A stretch of DNA of 64,000 nt, taken from assembly GCA_035079385.1 (NCBI GenBank), contig JAVHKY010000047.1, forward strand, positions 1,674,001 through 1,738,000, read 5' to 3'. Position numbers and translations under genes: made by a program. Shown one piece after another: positions 12,101 through 24,100 of this stretch. Numbering within the stretch: position 1 is the stretch's first letter; each line of letters begins with the position of its first letter. Under the pieces are notes generated by a model that made no database searches, had not been told where the DNA came from, and saw only the letters and a program-made list of their open reading frames with translations. Origin of the DNA: Aspidiotus rigidus (taxonomy: Eukaryota > Arthropoda > Insecta > Hemiptera > Diaspididae).

Positions 12101-15100
12101 TTGCATTTTCTTCTTTCGTTCTTCGTATCAAAATTTCCATTCGATTCCAAAATCTTCATTTCACGTTCTAATTTTCCTCTACCTATTATCAGTCACTGAA
12201 ATGATAATGTTAAAAGTACTTCATGACGTTTCATGATTATTAGAAAAAAATGCATGCACCTTCAACTGATGTGGCCATTACTATCCAACGTTCTCGCTTA
12301 ATGATTTCGCACAGTTTCCCAAATTCAATCGAATACGCGCAGGCAGTGCAAATTATGCGAAAAAATGTTTCAAAAGCGCCCAATTCACGAGAAATATTTG
12401 CATTCTGAGGCGTTAATTAATTTTGCAAAATGCCGCCGCCGGAATACACGCGTCCGAAAACGAGTTTGAAAAATTATTTTGAGAGTCGATCTCTTATTCG
12501 GTCAGATAAGTAGGTTTAAATTTTTCTGGATTAGTCATTAATTAGGGACGAATAACGCGGGGAAGGGAGAATACGAGGAGAAAACTGGAAGAAATTTACA
12601 TGTTCCGAGATATACGCACGCATATTTATATAATGTTCTGTTCGTGTGCATCTGTGTGTGTGTGTGTTGTGTTAGTGTTGGTGTTCTAAGTGTAATATGG
12701 TATTCGCATATTGAATGTGCAATGTCGAGTTAGATCTGAAATGAATTTTATTTATACGAAAGTCGTATCAAGATAGTTCTGCGCACGCGACAAGAAAGCT
12801 CGGATGAAGGATGCAGCAGCGGAGAGGTAACGATGTAAAAATTTTTTTATTTTTTCTTTTTGAAAATAGTACAAGTTTAGACAAGAACAAGCGACGCATT
12901 CTCTAGGCTGGTTGATTTAATTTTGATGGGAGAAGGCGAAAGAAAAAAAAGTTGAGAAAAAGTTCGAAAGAAGTGTTCATTACGCCGCCCGTTTATTGTC
13001 AAACCTCCAAATATGTTGAACAAACTATATTCGCGAGGCTCGCTTGACGAGTGAGTGAAATGAGAAGTATTTATTCGAAGATCTCATTCACTTCTTCGCG
13101 TTCGCAGATTTGTCCGGATTCATTTCAAAACTGTTTCAGCGATCAAAGTTGACACGAGCGAGCTTCCTTTCTTATACTCTTAATCGACGGAGATGAACCC
13201 GACCATATTAAAACATATCGCTCCGAAGGTTTTGAAGATCGAGCTGAATTAATTTTCCCATTATAAAACAATTATTCGTTTCTCCGACATTCATCGTTAT
13301 TGAAGTCATTTTTTGTACGAAGTCGTGTATCGTTGGTGAGGTATTCAACTAACTAATTGATACCGGGTTGTGAACGATAACTCGAGAGTTTGATTGATGT
13401 GCAGGTATTTTTGTTTATCGGGTTCAACATACTCGCTCACATAAATGAATTTATAACTGACAAAAACGGAGAATTTTTCACCATAATACAGGGAAAGTAA
13501 AATGGATACTAAACGAAAAATATTTGACTGAGGTCAGTAACTGAGGGTGTGAAGAGCAATATTTTCCCAATACAATCAAAATATAAGAAATTTTTAAAAA
13601 TTCAGGACTATAAATCGGCAAAAAGTGGTCACCCCAAACATGTATCTCGGTGTACTGACCTATCTTACAGTATTAATTTTCTGAGCAAAATAATTGGAAG
13701 AAACTAAAGTTTTATCTATCAATATGTTGTTCCAGGATTTCAGCACATGAATGGGGATGTTGCTAAAATACCAGGCGGTCATCAAATGTATGATCATTAC
13801 AATATGTCTGTAGCTGGTGGAGCTGCTGCTGGGGATTACGGGTAATTTTTCAAACTACGTATAAATACTGTATTAATAACAAAATTACGTGGACGAATTG
13901 AATTGAAGAAACAGTGATCGAAAAACGTATTTGAACCGGGGTGGTTGATTAAGTCAGTTACATTTCAACATCTCATCATGAAGAGGCTTGGTCGGATATT
14001 TTTATGCGTCGTTTTTCCCAACTCACCCAATAAATCATCTTCCGATCAAGAGAGGAATATGAACGGACAATGTAGGAAATATATTTCCAAAGCTTTGGTT
14101 GGTATCTGTCGAATACAATTACAAGACATGAAGTGTAATCCATTGAGGTTCTTTATTCATGCTTACTGTTAAGGTTTATTCACATTACATAGTACGCGTG
14201 CTACAAAGGACCTCAGTGATTAGGTAGGCTTGTCAATTGGGTTCCAAAAATGTAGCCAATGATATACTCAGTGGTGTCTGGGCAAATCTTCATATCATGG
14301 ACAAATTGGCAAGAGAAGCTATTTGTGCCGCAGTAGGTGATATGATATGAATACTCCTCGTTGATTGGCAAAGCCGAATTTGGTGCTCGTGTCACAGTGC
14401 ACAACTTGCACTCGCTCATGTTGCTGTCTCAGACTTTCTATCATTCTGTTCTGTTGGTCAACTCACCATTTCTGTGTGAAATCTAAGCGTCTGATAAATT
14501 TTGCCAAGACTCTGCCATTACTTTTTTGGAGGTACATTTCTCAGAAGAATGAGCGAGTCCGAACTATGATATCATTGAAGGCTTTTGTTCTAGAATTTTT
14601 AAAGGTAAGAGAACCTAGGTTTGTGCTTTATTGATGAAAACAAGTCCAGTACGCTGAGGAAAATTGTTCACTTCCTTTTAGAGGAGGAAATCACGAAAAT
14701 GTATCAGGGATCTAATTTGCTTCTAGATTTACAGAGTGAAGAAGTTTGTTGAAATATTTTTTGGGTGACCAAGCGAAACACATTTTGAAAATTTCCTACT
14801 CCAAACTAAAATTGCGAAGCTACTGGAAAGCTGATTTTTTGGTGCTTTCCCAGTCGTCTGTTTGTGCTCATGAACTCTTTCTCTCTTTTCTTATTTCTTA
14901 TGATATTCATTTTTTTTTGTTCTTTCATCATTATAACATGTCAGTCTCTTTTTTTTTTTCAAAATTTCTTTCTAAATTAATTTCTTTTTTAATATTTTTT
15001 CAATTGGTCTCTTAAATGATGATTTTAAACCACTATGTTCCTGACATCGGTGATTATGAAAAAACATGCACCTCCATCTGATGTGACCATTCCAACTTTA

Positions 15101-18100
15101 TTTTTCTCTCTCCTTTTTTTCAGTAATGTTATCGTGTATAAACTTGATTTTAGACAGTCGATAGATCAGTTTTTGATAGAAATATTCAGGACGCATTCGT
15201 TCAGAAATATCGTGAGTAATTCTGTACGCAGTTGTAGCGATGCTTTGTCTTTGGGACGGAAAGAAGTATAGATAATTTGTGAACTATCGTTCTCTCTTGT
15301 CTGAATTTATTTGTATTCGAATTTTAACACTTTAAAAATAAATTTGTAATTTTTTAGGGTTTAGTAACCTCAGAAAGAACCATTAGGAAACTTGCTTGTA
15401 TGAAATATGAAGAAAAAAATTGGTTTTTCTATTCTGAGTGAGATCATCTAGGTTCTAGGATAGAGTGAAATATTTTTAGAAAATCTAATGTAATTCTGGA
15501 TTTTTTACCAATAATCAAAATGAATGAACTATTTCATATTGGTCACTGTAATGATGATATCAAACCACAATATTCATGATTGATGATGATTATTCAAGAA
15601 CATGCACCTCCATCTGATGTGACCTAAATTTTAATTACCGAGTTTTTTATTATTTACATGATAATTTAGTAATTTTCCTTTTTTTTCTAGTTGCATGATC
15701 TACTTCTTGATTTTTGTTTAAAAACCTATAAAAGATTACTGAGAGTATTGTGTAGCTTCATTTTGATTTTCCTGGAAAAAGAATTTCAGCCCTTTTAACT
15801 TTAGAAGTTAAAATAGTTTTCAAGGACTCAAGTAAAATTGAAAAACTAATACTCTACGATAATAAATTCCAAACTATAAATTGAAAAGATTTATTTAAAA
15901 AACTGAATATGTTCAGTATGGATTTTCTAATGAAATTCAATCAAATTTTCTTTTGTTTGTATTGCATAAATAGAAATTTCTAGTCCGATCTAATAGTGTT
16001 TACATGGGGTTTTTATGTGATTGTTTGCCTAATATTCTGTGTAAGATGTTTCAAATCAAAATTATCCTCAGAATAACCAAACTACACTCTTTCTATCAAT
16101 TTTGGTCATAAAAATATTTTTTGTAGTTTTGTGTTGCTAGAACTTTTCTATATCAGTAGAAATAAGAGTTTCTCATTGAAATAACTTCCTATTTATTGGT
16201 CATTTGAATGATGATAGCAAACCACTATATTCATGACTTACATGATTATGCAAAAACATGCACCTCCATCTGATGTGACCAATACTGCTCCATGTCAATG
16301 TAAAAAAACTCTTTGTCCAGTCTTCATTTTTATAATTATTATCATTCTAACGCATTCTTAAATTTGTCTGGTAGTTTTTAAAATTATCATTAGATTGATA
16401 GGGGTTGAAGCTAGAAGTGCTTCTTTACCATCCATCGCCTGTCAAGAATATCTGCTCATCACTAATGGAAGTTGGTTGTTTCTTTTGTGATTTTGTGTTC
16501 TTGAGACATTATCTTTGTTATTAGAAACAAAGGTTGCTTCTCTCAAAATTGACTTTCTCATTATTGGTCATTTAAATGATGATATTGAACCACTATATTC
16601 ATTTTTTTTTTTTTTTTTTTTTTTTTTTCTTTATTTAACAAGCATTGAAGCAACACTAATGGGCTATTTGCTTGATGTATAACATTATCAGTTAATTAGA
16701 CAACTTATGTGAATATGGTAAGATGAACGAAAAATGAAAAAGGGAAAAGTAAATCTTATTTTAAATGTAGGTATATCATAAATACCTATACCTATTATAG
16801 CCATGAAAAGGAAAAAAGAAAGAATGTTTTAATAATAAATTGTAATGAAAAGTATAGGTGTTACAGGTTTTGTTCAGTTTGTCAAATGAGGAGGAAAATT
16901 TCGGAGTCAGTTAAGTATTGTATCAGTTGGTGAGTGAGTGAGGTGTCATTTGTTAGTGCTTGTATTCTGGAGTGGGGAATATTGTATGTGTTTCGTAGGG
17001 ACGTTAGTTCAGTACATGTGAAAATATGATTTACGTCCATTGTGTCTAAGTGGCATATGTGGCATTCAGGCGGTTCGGAATTTGAAAAAAGATGTGAGTG
17101 GGTGAGACGTGTGTGGCCTATTCTGAGTCGTGAAAGAATGGATGTTTCTTTTCTGGATGATCTTGTTGAGATATTCTCTAAAGGATTATCTTTGATGGGG
17201 AGGAGTTTGTTGTTGGTTTGGTTGGACCAAAACTGAGACCATTTTGTGAGTATATAGGTGCGATGGTGATTTTTGATGTCTGATGAAGGAATTTTCCATG
17301 AGAGTGATATTCGGCCGAGCTTTGTTGAATCCTTGGCCGCTTGGTCTACTTCGTCACTTCGTGATAAGCCTATGTGTGCTGGGACCCAGACTAGTGTGAC
17401 GGATGATGAGGCTTGTGTTATGGCGTGGATGATGGCGAGTATTCTTTGGATGATCGGATTATTTGAGAAAATATTTTGTATTCCTGAAAATGATGATAGT
17501 GAATCAGTGAGTATTAGATAGTGGTTATTTTGTGTGAGGGTTGATATTTCCTGAAGACATCTGAGAATGGCGAAAAGTTCTGCCGTGAAAATTGACGCCA
17601 TGTTGCGTATGCGAAATTTGAAAAGTGAATTATTGATCGAGAATGCTATGCCTGTTTTATTGTTAAGTCGTGACCCGTCAGTGAAGCAGTGAATATGTGA
17701 TTTGTAGTTGTTAAGCAAGTTTTGCACCTCTGTTCGGAGTTCTTTGTTTGGGGTAGATGAAGAGAATTTAGTAAGTTCGTCGTCGAAGTGTCCCGTGTGC
17801 AATGCCCAAGGGGGAACTGAGTTGAAAATAGGTAGTAGGGGATTGAATGCGAATTTCTTATTGTGAATATGCTGTAAATTTAATTTCATATGTTTTGAAG
17901 TATGCCGAGAGAATTTTTGATTGTTTGTGGGGGCGAAAAGGTGGTCGAATATCGGAGAGTTCTGGTTTCCAGATACACTGGCCAGGAAAGAGTTAGTCAG
18001 TATTTGTCTACGGTATTCGAGGGGGGGTTCTCCGGCTTCAGCACATAGGCTGAGACTAGGGCTTGTTCGAAAAGCGCCTAGAACCAGGCGGAGTGCTGCG

Positions 18101-21100
18101 TTTTGAATTGGTTCTAATGTGGATAGAGTTGATTTTTTGGCTAGGCCGTAGATTGGGGCGCCGTAATCTAGTTGTGAACGGATTAAGCTGCGATAAAGTT
18201 GTAAAAGGATTTTGTTGTTGCATCCTGTACTGGGGTGTGCAAGATACTTCAGTATATTGAGGGTACGGTTACACTTTCCTTTAAGGTATTTGATATGTGG
18301 TGTCCATGTCTGAGTCTGGTCGAAGTGTAGTCCGAGCATGATTAACATGATTATTGGAAAACATGCACCTCCATCTGATATGACCGATCTTACTCTGTGT
18401 TTTTTTTTTTTTTTTTTTCATTCCATTTTATTCTTTACTTTCAAAGGGATAATCATTGTCCTTGTAATATATCCTGAAGTTTGTATAGTAGATCTTGAAC
18501 GTGTGGACTAACTGACAACCTGTGGGGGCTATATTTTGTTTTAAGCTTTTCTCTGTTCCAACTAGAATCATTCATTGCTCAATTGGTCACTTATATGATG
18601 ATATTAAACCACTGTATTCATGATTGAGATGATTATTACAAAACATGCACCTCCATTTGATGTGACCAATACTGCTCCATGTCAATATAAAAAAACTCTT
18701 CGTCCAGTCTTCATTTTTATAATTATTATCATTCTAACGCATTCTTAAATTTGTCTGGTAGTTTTTAAAATTATCATTAGATTGATAGGGGTTGAAGCTA
18801 GAAGTGCTTCTTTACCATCCATCCCATGTCAAGAATTACTTTGATGATCTGCTCATCACTAATGAAAGTTGGTTGTTTCTTTTGTGATTATGTTTTCTTG
18901 AGACATTTCCTTTGTTATTAGGAACAAAGGTCGCTTCTCTCAAAATTGACTTTCTCATTATTGGTCATTTAAATGATGATATTGAACCACTATATTCATG
19001 ATTAACATGATTATTGGAAAACATGCACCTCCATCTGATATGACCGATCTTACTCTGTGTTTTTTTTTTTTTTTTTTCATTCCATTTTATTCTTTACTTT
19101 CAAAGGGATAATCATTGTCCTTGTAATATATCCTGAAGTTTGTGTAGTAGATCTTGAACGTATGGACTAACTGACAACTTTTGGGGGCTACAATTTGTTT
19201 TAAGCTTCTCTCTGTTCCAACTAGAATCATTCATTGCTCAATTGGTCACTTATATGATGATATTAAACCACTATATTCATGATTGAGATGATTATTACAA
19301 AACATGCACCTCCATCTGATGTGACCATTTAAGCCTAACTTTGTTCTTTACTGAAGTATTTGTACGGTCGCTTCAATGATGATATTAAACCACTATATTT
19401 ATGATTTATGATTATTATAAAACATGCACTACCATCTGATATGACCGTTTTTTCTTCGTATCTTTTTATTTTCTGTTTGTCAAATTCAAACGGATAGTCA
19501 TTGTTTTTATTATTATATTCTTGTGATATATTCTGAAGTCGGTGTAGTAGATCTTGAACTTAGGGACCGACTGACAACTTTTAAAGGGTGTCTACCAGGT
19601 CAACTAAGTCAATTAAAGTCAACTTTTTTGAAACACGGTCAACTAAGTCAAGTAAAGTCAACTTTTCTATCCGTAGGTCAACTAAAAAGTCCAAAAATGT
19701 GTAATTTTGTGTAAAGAATGTTTTTCACCTGTCTTCCTATATGCACAATATGAAGGAATAATCGACAAACTTCTGACTTTTAAAATGACACTTTTTTCAA
19801 TAAAATATTAATTCTTGCAAACGAATAAAAAAATACCGAAATTACGATATTAGTTTGGAGAGAGGGGGGGGGGGAGGATATTTTTTAGGTTCAAACAAAA
19901 TATCGAAAAAAAAGGTCAACTAATGTCAACTATTTCCATTTTTCAATTCTGGTAGACACCCTGTTTTAGGAGCTACATCTTGTTTCGAACCTCTTCTCTC
20001 TGTCTCTGCTTCCGTCTGAATCATCGTTTGCTCAACTGGTCACTTTAATGATGATATTAAACCACTATTTTTATGATTGATGATTATTATAAAACATGCA
20101 CCTCCATCTGATGTGACCATTTAAGCCTAACTTTGTTCTTTACTGAAGTATTTGTACGGTCGCTTCAATGATGATATTAAACCACTATATTTATGATTTA
20201 TGATTATTATAAAACATGCACTACCATCTGATATGACCGTTTTTTCTTCGTATCTTTTTATTTTCTGTTCATCAAATTCAAACGGATAGTCATTGTTTTT
20301 ATTATTATGTTCTTGTGATATATTCTGAAGTTCGTGTAGTAGATCTTGAACTTAGGGACCGACTGACAACTTTTAAAGGGTGTCTACCAGGTCAACTAAG
20401 TCAAGTAAAGTCAACTTTTCTATCCGTAGGTCAACTAAAAAGTCCAAAAATGTGTAATTTTGTGTAAAGAATGTTTTTCACCTGTCCTCCTATATACATA
20501 ATATGAAGGAATAATCGACAAACTTCTGACATTTAAAACGACACTTTTTTCAATAAAATATTAATTCTTGCAAACGAATAAAAAAATACCGAAATTACGA
20601 TATTAGTTTGGAGAGAGGGGGGGGGGGGGGTGATATTTTCTAGGTTCAAACAAAATATCGAAAAAAAGGTCAACTAATGTCAACTATTTCCATTTTTCAA
20701 TTCTGGTAGACACCTTGTTTTAGGAGCTACATCTTGTTTCGAACCTCTTCTCTCTGTCTCTGCTTCCGTCTGAATCATTGTTTGCTCAACTGGTCACTTT
20801 AATGATGATATTAAACCACTATTTCTATGATTGATGATTATTATAAAACATGCACTACCATCTGATATGACCGTTTTTTCTTCGTATCTTTTCATTTTCT
20901 GTTTGTCAAATTCAAACGGATAGTCATTGTTTTTATTATTGTATTCTTGTGATATATTCTGAAGTTTGTGTAGTAGATCTTGAACTTAGAGACCAACTGA
21001 CAACTTTTAGGAGCTACATCTTGTTTCAAACCTCTTCTCTCTGTCTCTGCTTCCGTCTGAATCATTGTTTGCTCAACTGGTCACTTTAATGATGATATTA

Positions 21101-24100
21101 AACCACTATTTTTATGATTGATGATTATTATAAAACATGCACCTCCATCTGATGTGACCATTTGAGCGGAATTTCGTTCTTCACTAAGGCATCTGAACTT
21201 ATTGTTTATTCAGAGTTGTTCAACCTGCAAATCAATTCCCAAAGATTAAAATCTTCGAATTGGCACTGGTAGCTGAGTACAATCCTGACTTAATTTTTTG
21301 GGAAAATTCTTTTTGTATAATGACTTTTTTTTTTCCTTGAACAGTTTTTGTAACTTGAACAAGATCTTCAATTTTTTCTCTTTTTTTAAATTTCTTGATT
21401 ATTGTGGAAAAAGTGCTCTGAGATAAAGTTATTCCTCTCTTCTTGGAAAGAAAAGCTTGATATCTTGAGATCTTTCTTAACCCTTTCTTGACGTTGGAGA
21501 ACCGTTTGTAATACGGTCGCGAGTACCTACGGAGACTTCCATTAAGATTTATGAAGAAAAAGCCATTTTCTATCACCTACTTGAAAATGCCTCTTCTCCG
21601 AGTTTTCTTCACTATGATTGTGTTTTGAAATGTCTGTTTCAGTGTAAATATATCGTTGCTTTTTTAGAAAGTCTTGAGGTGAAATTAGGTTGTAAAGAAC
21701 GAAAGTTGCTCGTTATGGTCAAAGAAGAATAAACTTAGTTGAACTGAGTAAAACGAAGCAAAACTAACCTGGCATTGACTGCGGCCATTGAGCTTCAGTT
21801 TTAGGTGCTTATTACCGAAGTTTGCTTTTATCACATAGTATTCATCGACGTCCAAATTATTGCGTCATTTTAGATAACTCTCAAACGATAGTGTATTTCT
21901 CGTTATCATTATCATTCTGTTTTTGAATTATTGTTCAATCGCTCTAGTTATTTTTAATACCTTCATGTTCATGTTCGAGATAAGAGTGTTGAATGTGAGT
22001 CTCTGGAGGAAGTTGACTTTTTGTTTTGAACTCGAGTATTCGTGTTTTCAGTCGAAATTAAAGATACAGATACAAATTTTTCTACGACTTTAAAAGAAGG
22101 TGGGAGATAAGGGGTAGGGATAAAAACTATAACATTTTGTAGTTGAAATTCTTCTTGCTCCGGTCTATGTTTCAGATCTACCCGTGTTGTTTTAGATACA
22201 TTTATTCCATGTTTCTTTCTGTTTATTCACGATGTGTGATGAATGTGTACGCGTGTTTTTCTCCTGCCTACACCTACCAGGAATTCGAAGTATCTTTTTC
22301 CGCCTATCACGACGAATTCTGTGATCTTCGCGCATTGTAGGGAAGAGAGACAAATGATGCGGTAATCGTTATCTTCATTAACCTTGCTTCCATGTAGTCC
22401 ACTTACAAGATGTTCTTACGAAATTACCAGAAGTACGAAAACGAGAAAAGAGAGAAATTTAGTGTTTTTGGTTTGCAATTCAACATTATTTTATTCTGTA
22501 CGCAAGTAGACGTGCATTACCTTAATTATGCATACCAGTACTGTATGAATTTAGTAAAAGTATGTGGAATGTGCGCGGAAAATGGAAAATATTTAATGTT
22601 TATGGTGTTGATCGGAGTGAATAGGTATCGCTTATTGTACACTGTTGTTCTCTAATCCGCCATATTCCACATTGTGGTAAAAGCTCATAACAGACCTATA
22701 CAGGATGAAACAATGACGGAAATTGATTCATGAATCAGCTGTGATATGGATCAGCTTACTTCGTTGTGTTTGATACCGGATCGAAGGAATTTAATAATAT
22801 GTTGGCACCGCGGTGACTATCGCCTCAGTATCCTCGCTCTCTTAGGAAATCTTGAATGAGTCGCTAGCGTTTTATTCTCGAGGTATTTGAGATGGTACGA
22901 GTCGAAGTGTTGTGAGTACCGTTCAAGTGATTGAAAAGGAAATGATCATAGTACGAATGGAAAAACGATTTCAATATCAGTATTGATGCCTCCTCATCAG
23001 CGTGCTTATCATAACATGAAATGTGGATCACTCCTCTCTTTTTTGCAGATCACAGATTGAGGAATTTAATAAAATTGTATGAAAATTGTATTTATTTCAT
23101 CCTCTCGCGTGTGATGAACGAGTTGATTCTGACTAAGATCAAAATACTTTCTTAAAAAGATCGAATTTAAAGGAATAAAATTAAGGAACGAAATTTTTTA
23201 TCTTGTTTCGATGTGATTACAGTACTTGGTAGATTTTTCGAGGATTTGGAGAGGTTTAAAAAGATTACCGAAGTTGAAAAATAAATCTTAAAGTACGGGA
23301 GATTTAATGATGCTTATGAAACTTTCTGAGAAGAAAAAAGTTGGTGCGTAGTACTCGAAAATAGTGTTAGAGGAAAATGAGTCTTGAGCCAGCGCTGAAA
23401 TTTTGAGAAATAAATAGTTTTCATGTGCTAGGAATATTTATTAGTTTAAATAATTATGGATATTTCGATTTCAAGCGTCATGACACAATAATGAACTTCT
23501 TCGATCTTCTGGACTCTGGTCGTATTCAATTCGTTCTTCACGTCTTGAAGAAATAACCACAGGGTGGTCACTTTTCTGAAGAAGAGTCAGAGAGATTTTG
23601 CCAAACCATCCAGTTCCAACGACTAGCCATTGAGAGATTACTCCGATCAGGAAGAAGAAAAATGACGAATTGAACTTATCAATGAGAATTAGACCTGGAA
23701 AGATCGAAGAAGAGTCTGGGAAAAGTCGTTGAAAGTGGCCACCTTGTTTTAGTTCGACTGAGAATTGGGCACATCCGCCTAACCCATACCTTCCTAGTTT
23801 CTTCTTCTTAGTCACCAACTCCCTTTTCATATCAATGCCTCCATGCTGACGCATTATCCGTCTTCCATTCTTTCTCCTGCCCATACTTCCTAAATCTCTC
23901 AAAATTACTTAATGTTTCCACTCAAGTCTCTGCCGCCCTCTCCAACAACTCGAAATCCATTACTAATACCCTAAACTTCCTCCGGTCCGCATCCTATTAC
24001 ATATCCATCTAATCCTGTGCTTCTTCCCGAGCTGATGATCTCTTCTGCAGTTCAATAGCTCGTGAAAAAAGTCGGAAAAATTTCTTCCTTCTGTAGTATC

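Larger units (their letters stand above)
6188..13735 (+). other. LARP4 intron 1 (7.5 kb)
   Basis: Phase-1 intron, gtgagt to ttccag. Recognisable content is a 24-bp inverted repeat (7376-7493), a TTAA-flanked MITE (8782-9220), a CRE-like palindrome (9429-9448), a diverged C/D snoRNA copy (12192-12275), a short TG-rich run (about 12650-12680) and a possible alternative first exon ending at 12829. The rest is AT-rich with no coding signal that I can support. Confidence 0.8.
16283..19241 (+). repeat. Tandem segmental duplication of two snoRNA-like units
   Basis: The spacer after copy 4 (AATACTGCTCCATGTCAATG onward, 16281-16563) recurs nearly identically after copy 6 (18668-18960). The spacer after split copy 5 (18386-18582, poly(T) then CATTCCATTTTATTCTTTAC) recurs after copy 7 (19046-19241). 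Allowing for the LINE, one two-copy block of about 650 bp was duplicated head to tail. Confidence 0.85.
19328..21077 (+). repeat. Triplicated spacer blocks between snoRNA-like copies 9 to 13
   Basis: The block from copy 9 to copy 10 (19448-20036) is repeated after copy 11 (20240-20790) and, without the MITE, after copy 12 (20874-21077). Each begins TTTTTTCTTCGTATCTTTT and ends TCTCTGTCTCTGCTTCCGTC. The short 37-bp spacer between copies 8-9 and 10-11 is also duplicated. Confidence 0.85.

Noticed and set aside
12540..12840. ATG near 12807 as a LARP4 start codon
   Set aside because: The exon would end in phase 2 while the next exon needs phase 1; reading on hits a stop, so at most it is 5'UTR.
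17042..18260. Several plus-strand ORFs opposite the LINE
   Set aside because: Shadows of the LINE ORF on the minus strand.
21232..21576. 114-codon minus-strand Lys-rich ORF, faintly like a transposase helix-turn-helix
   Set aside because: No second motif, TIR or neighbouring transposase part; too weak to annotate.
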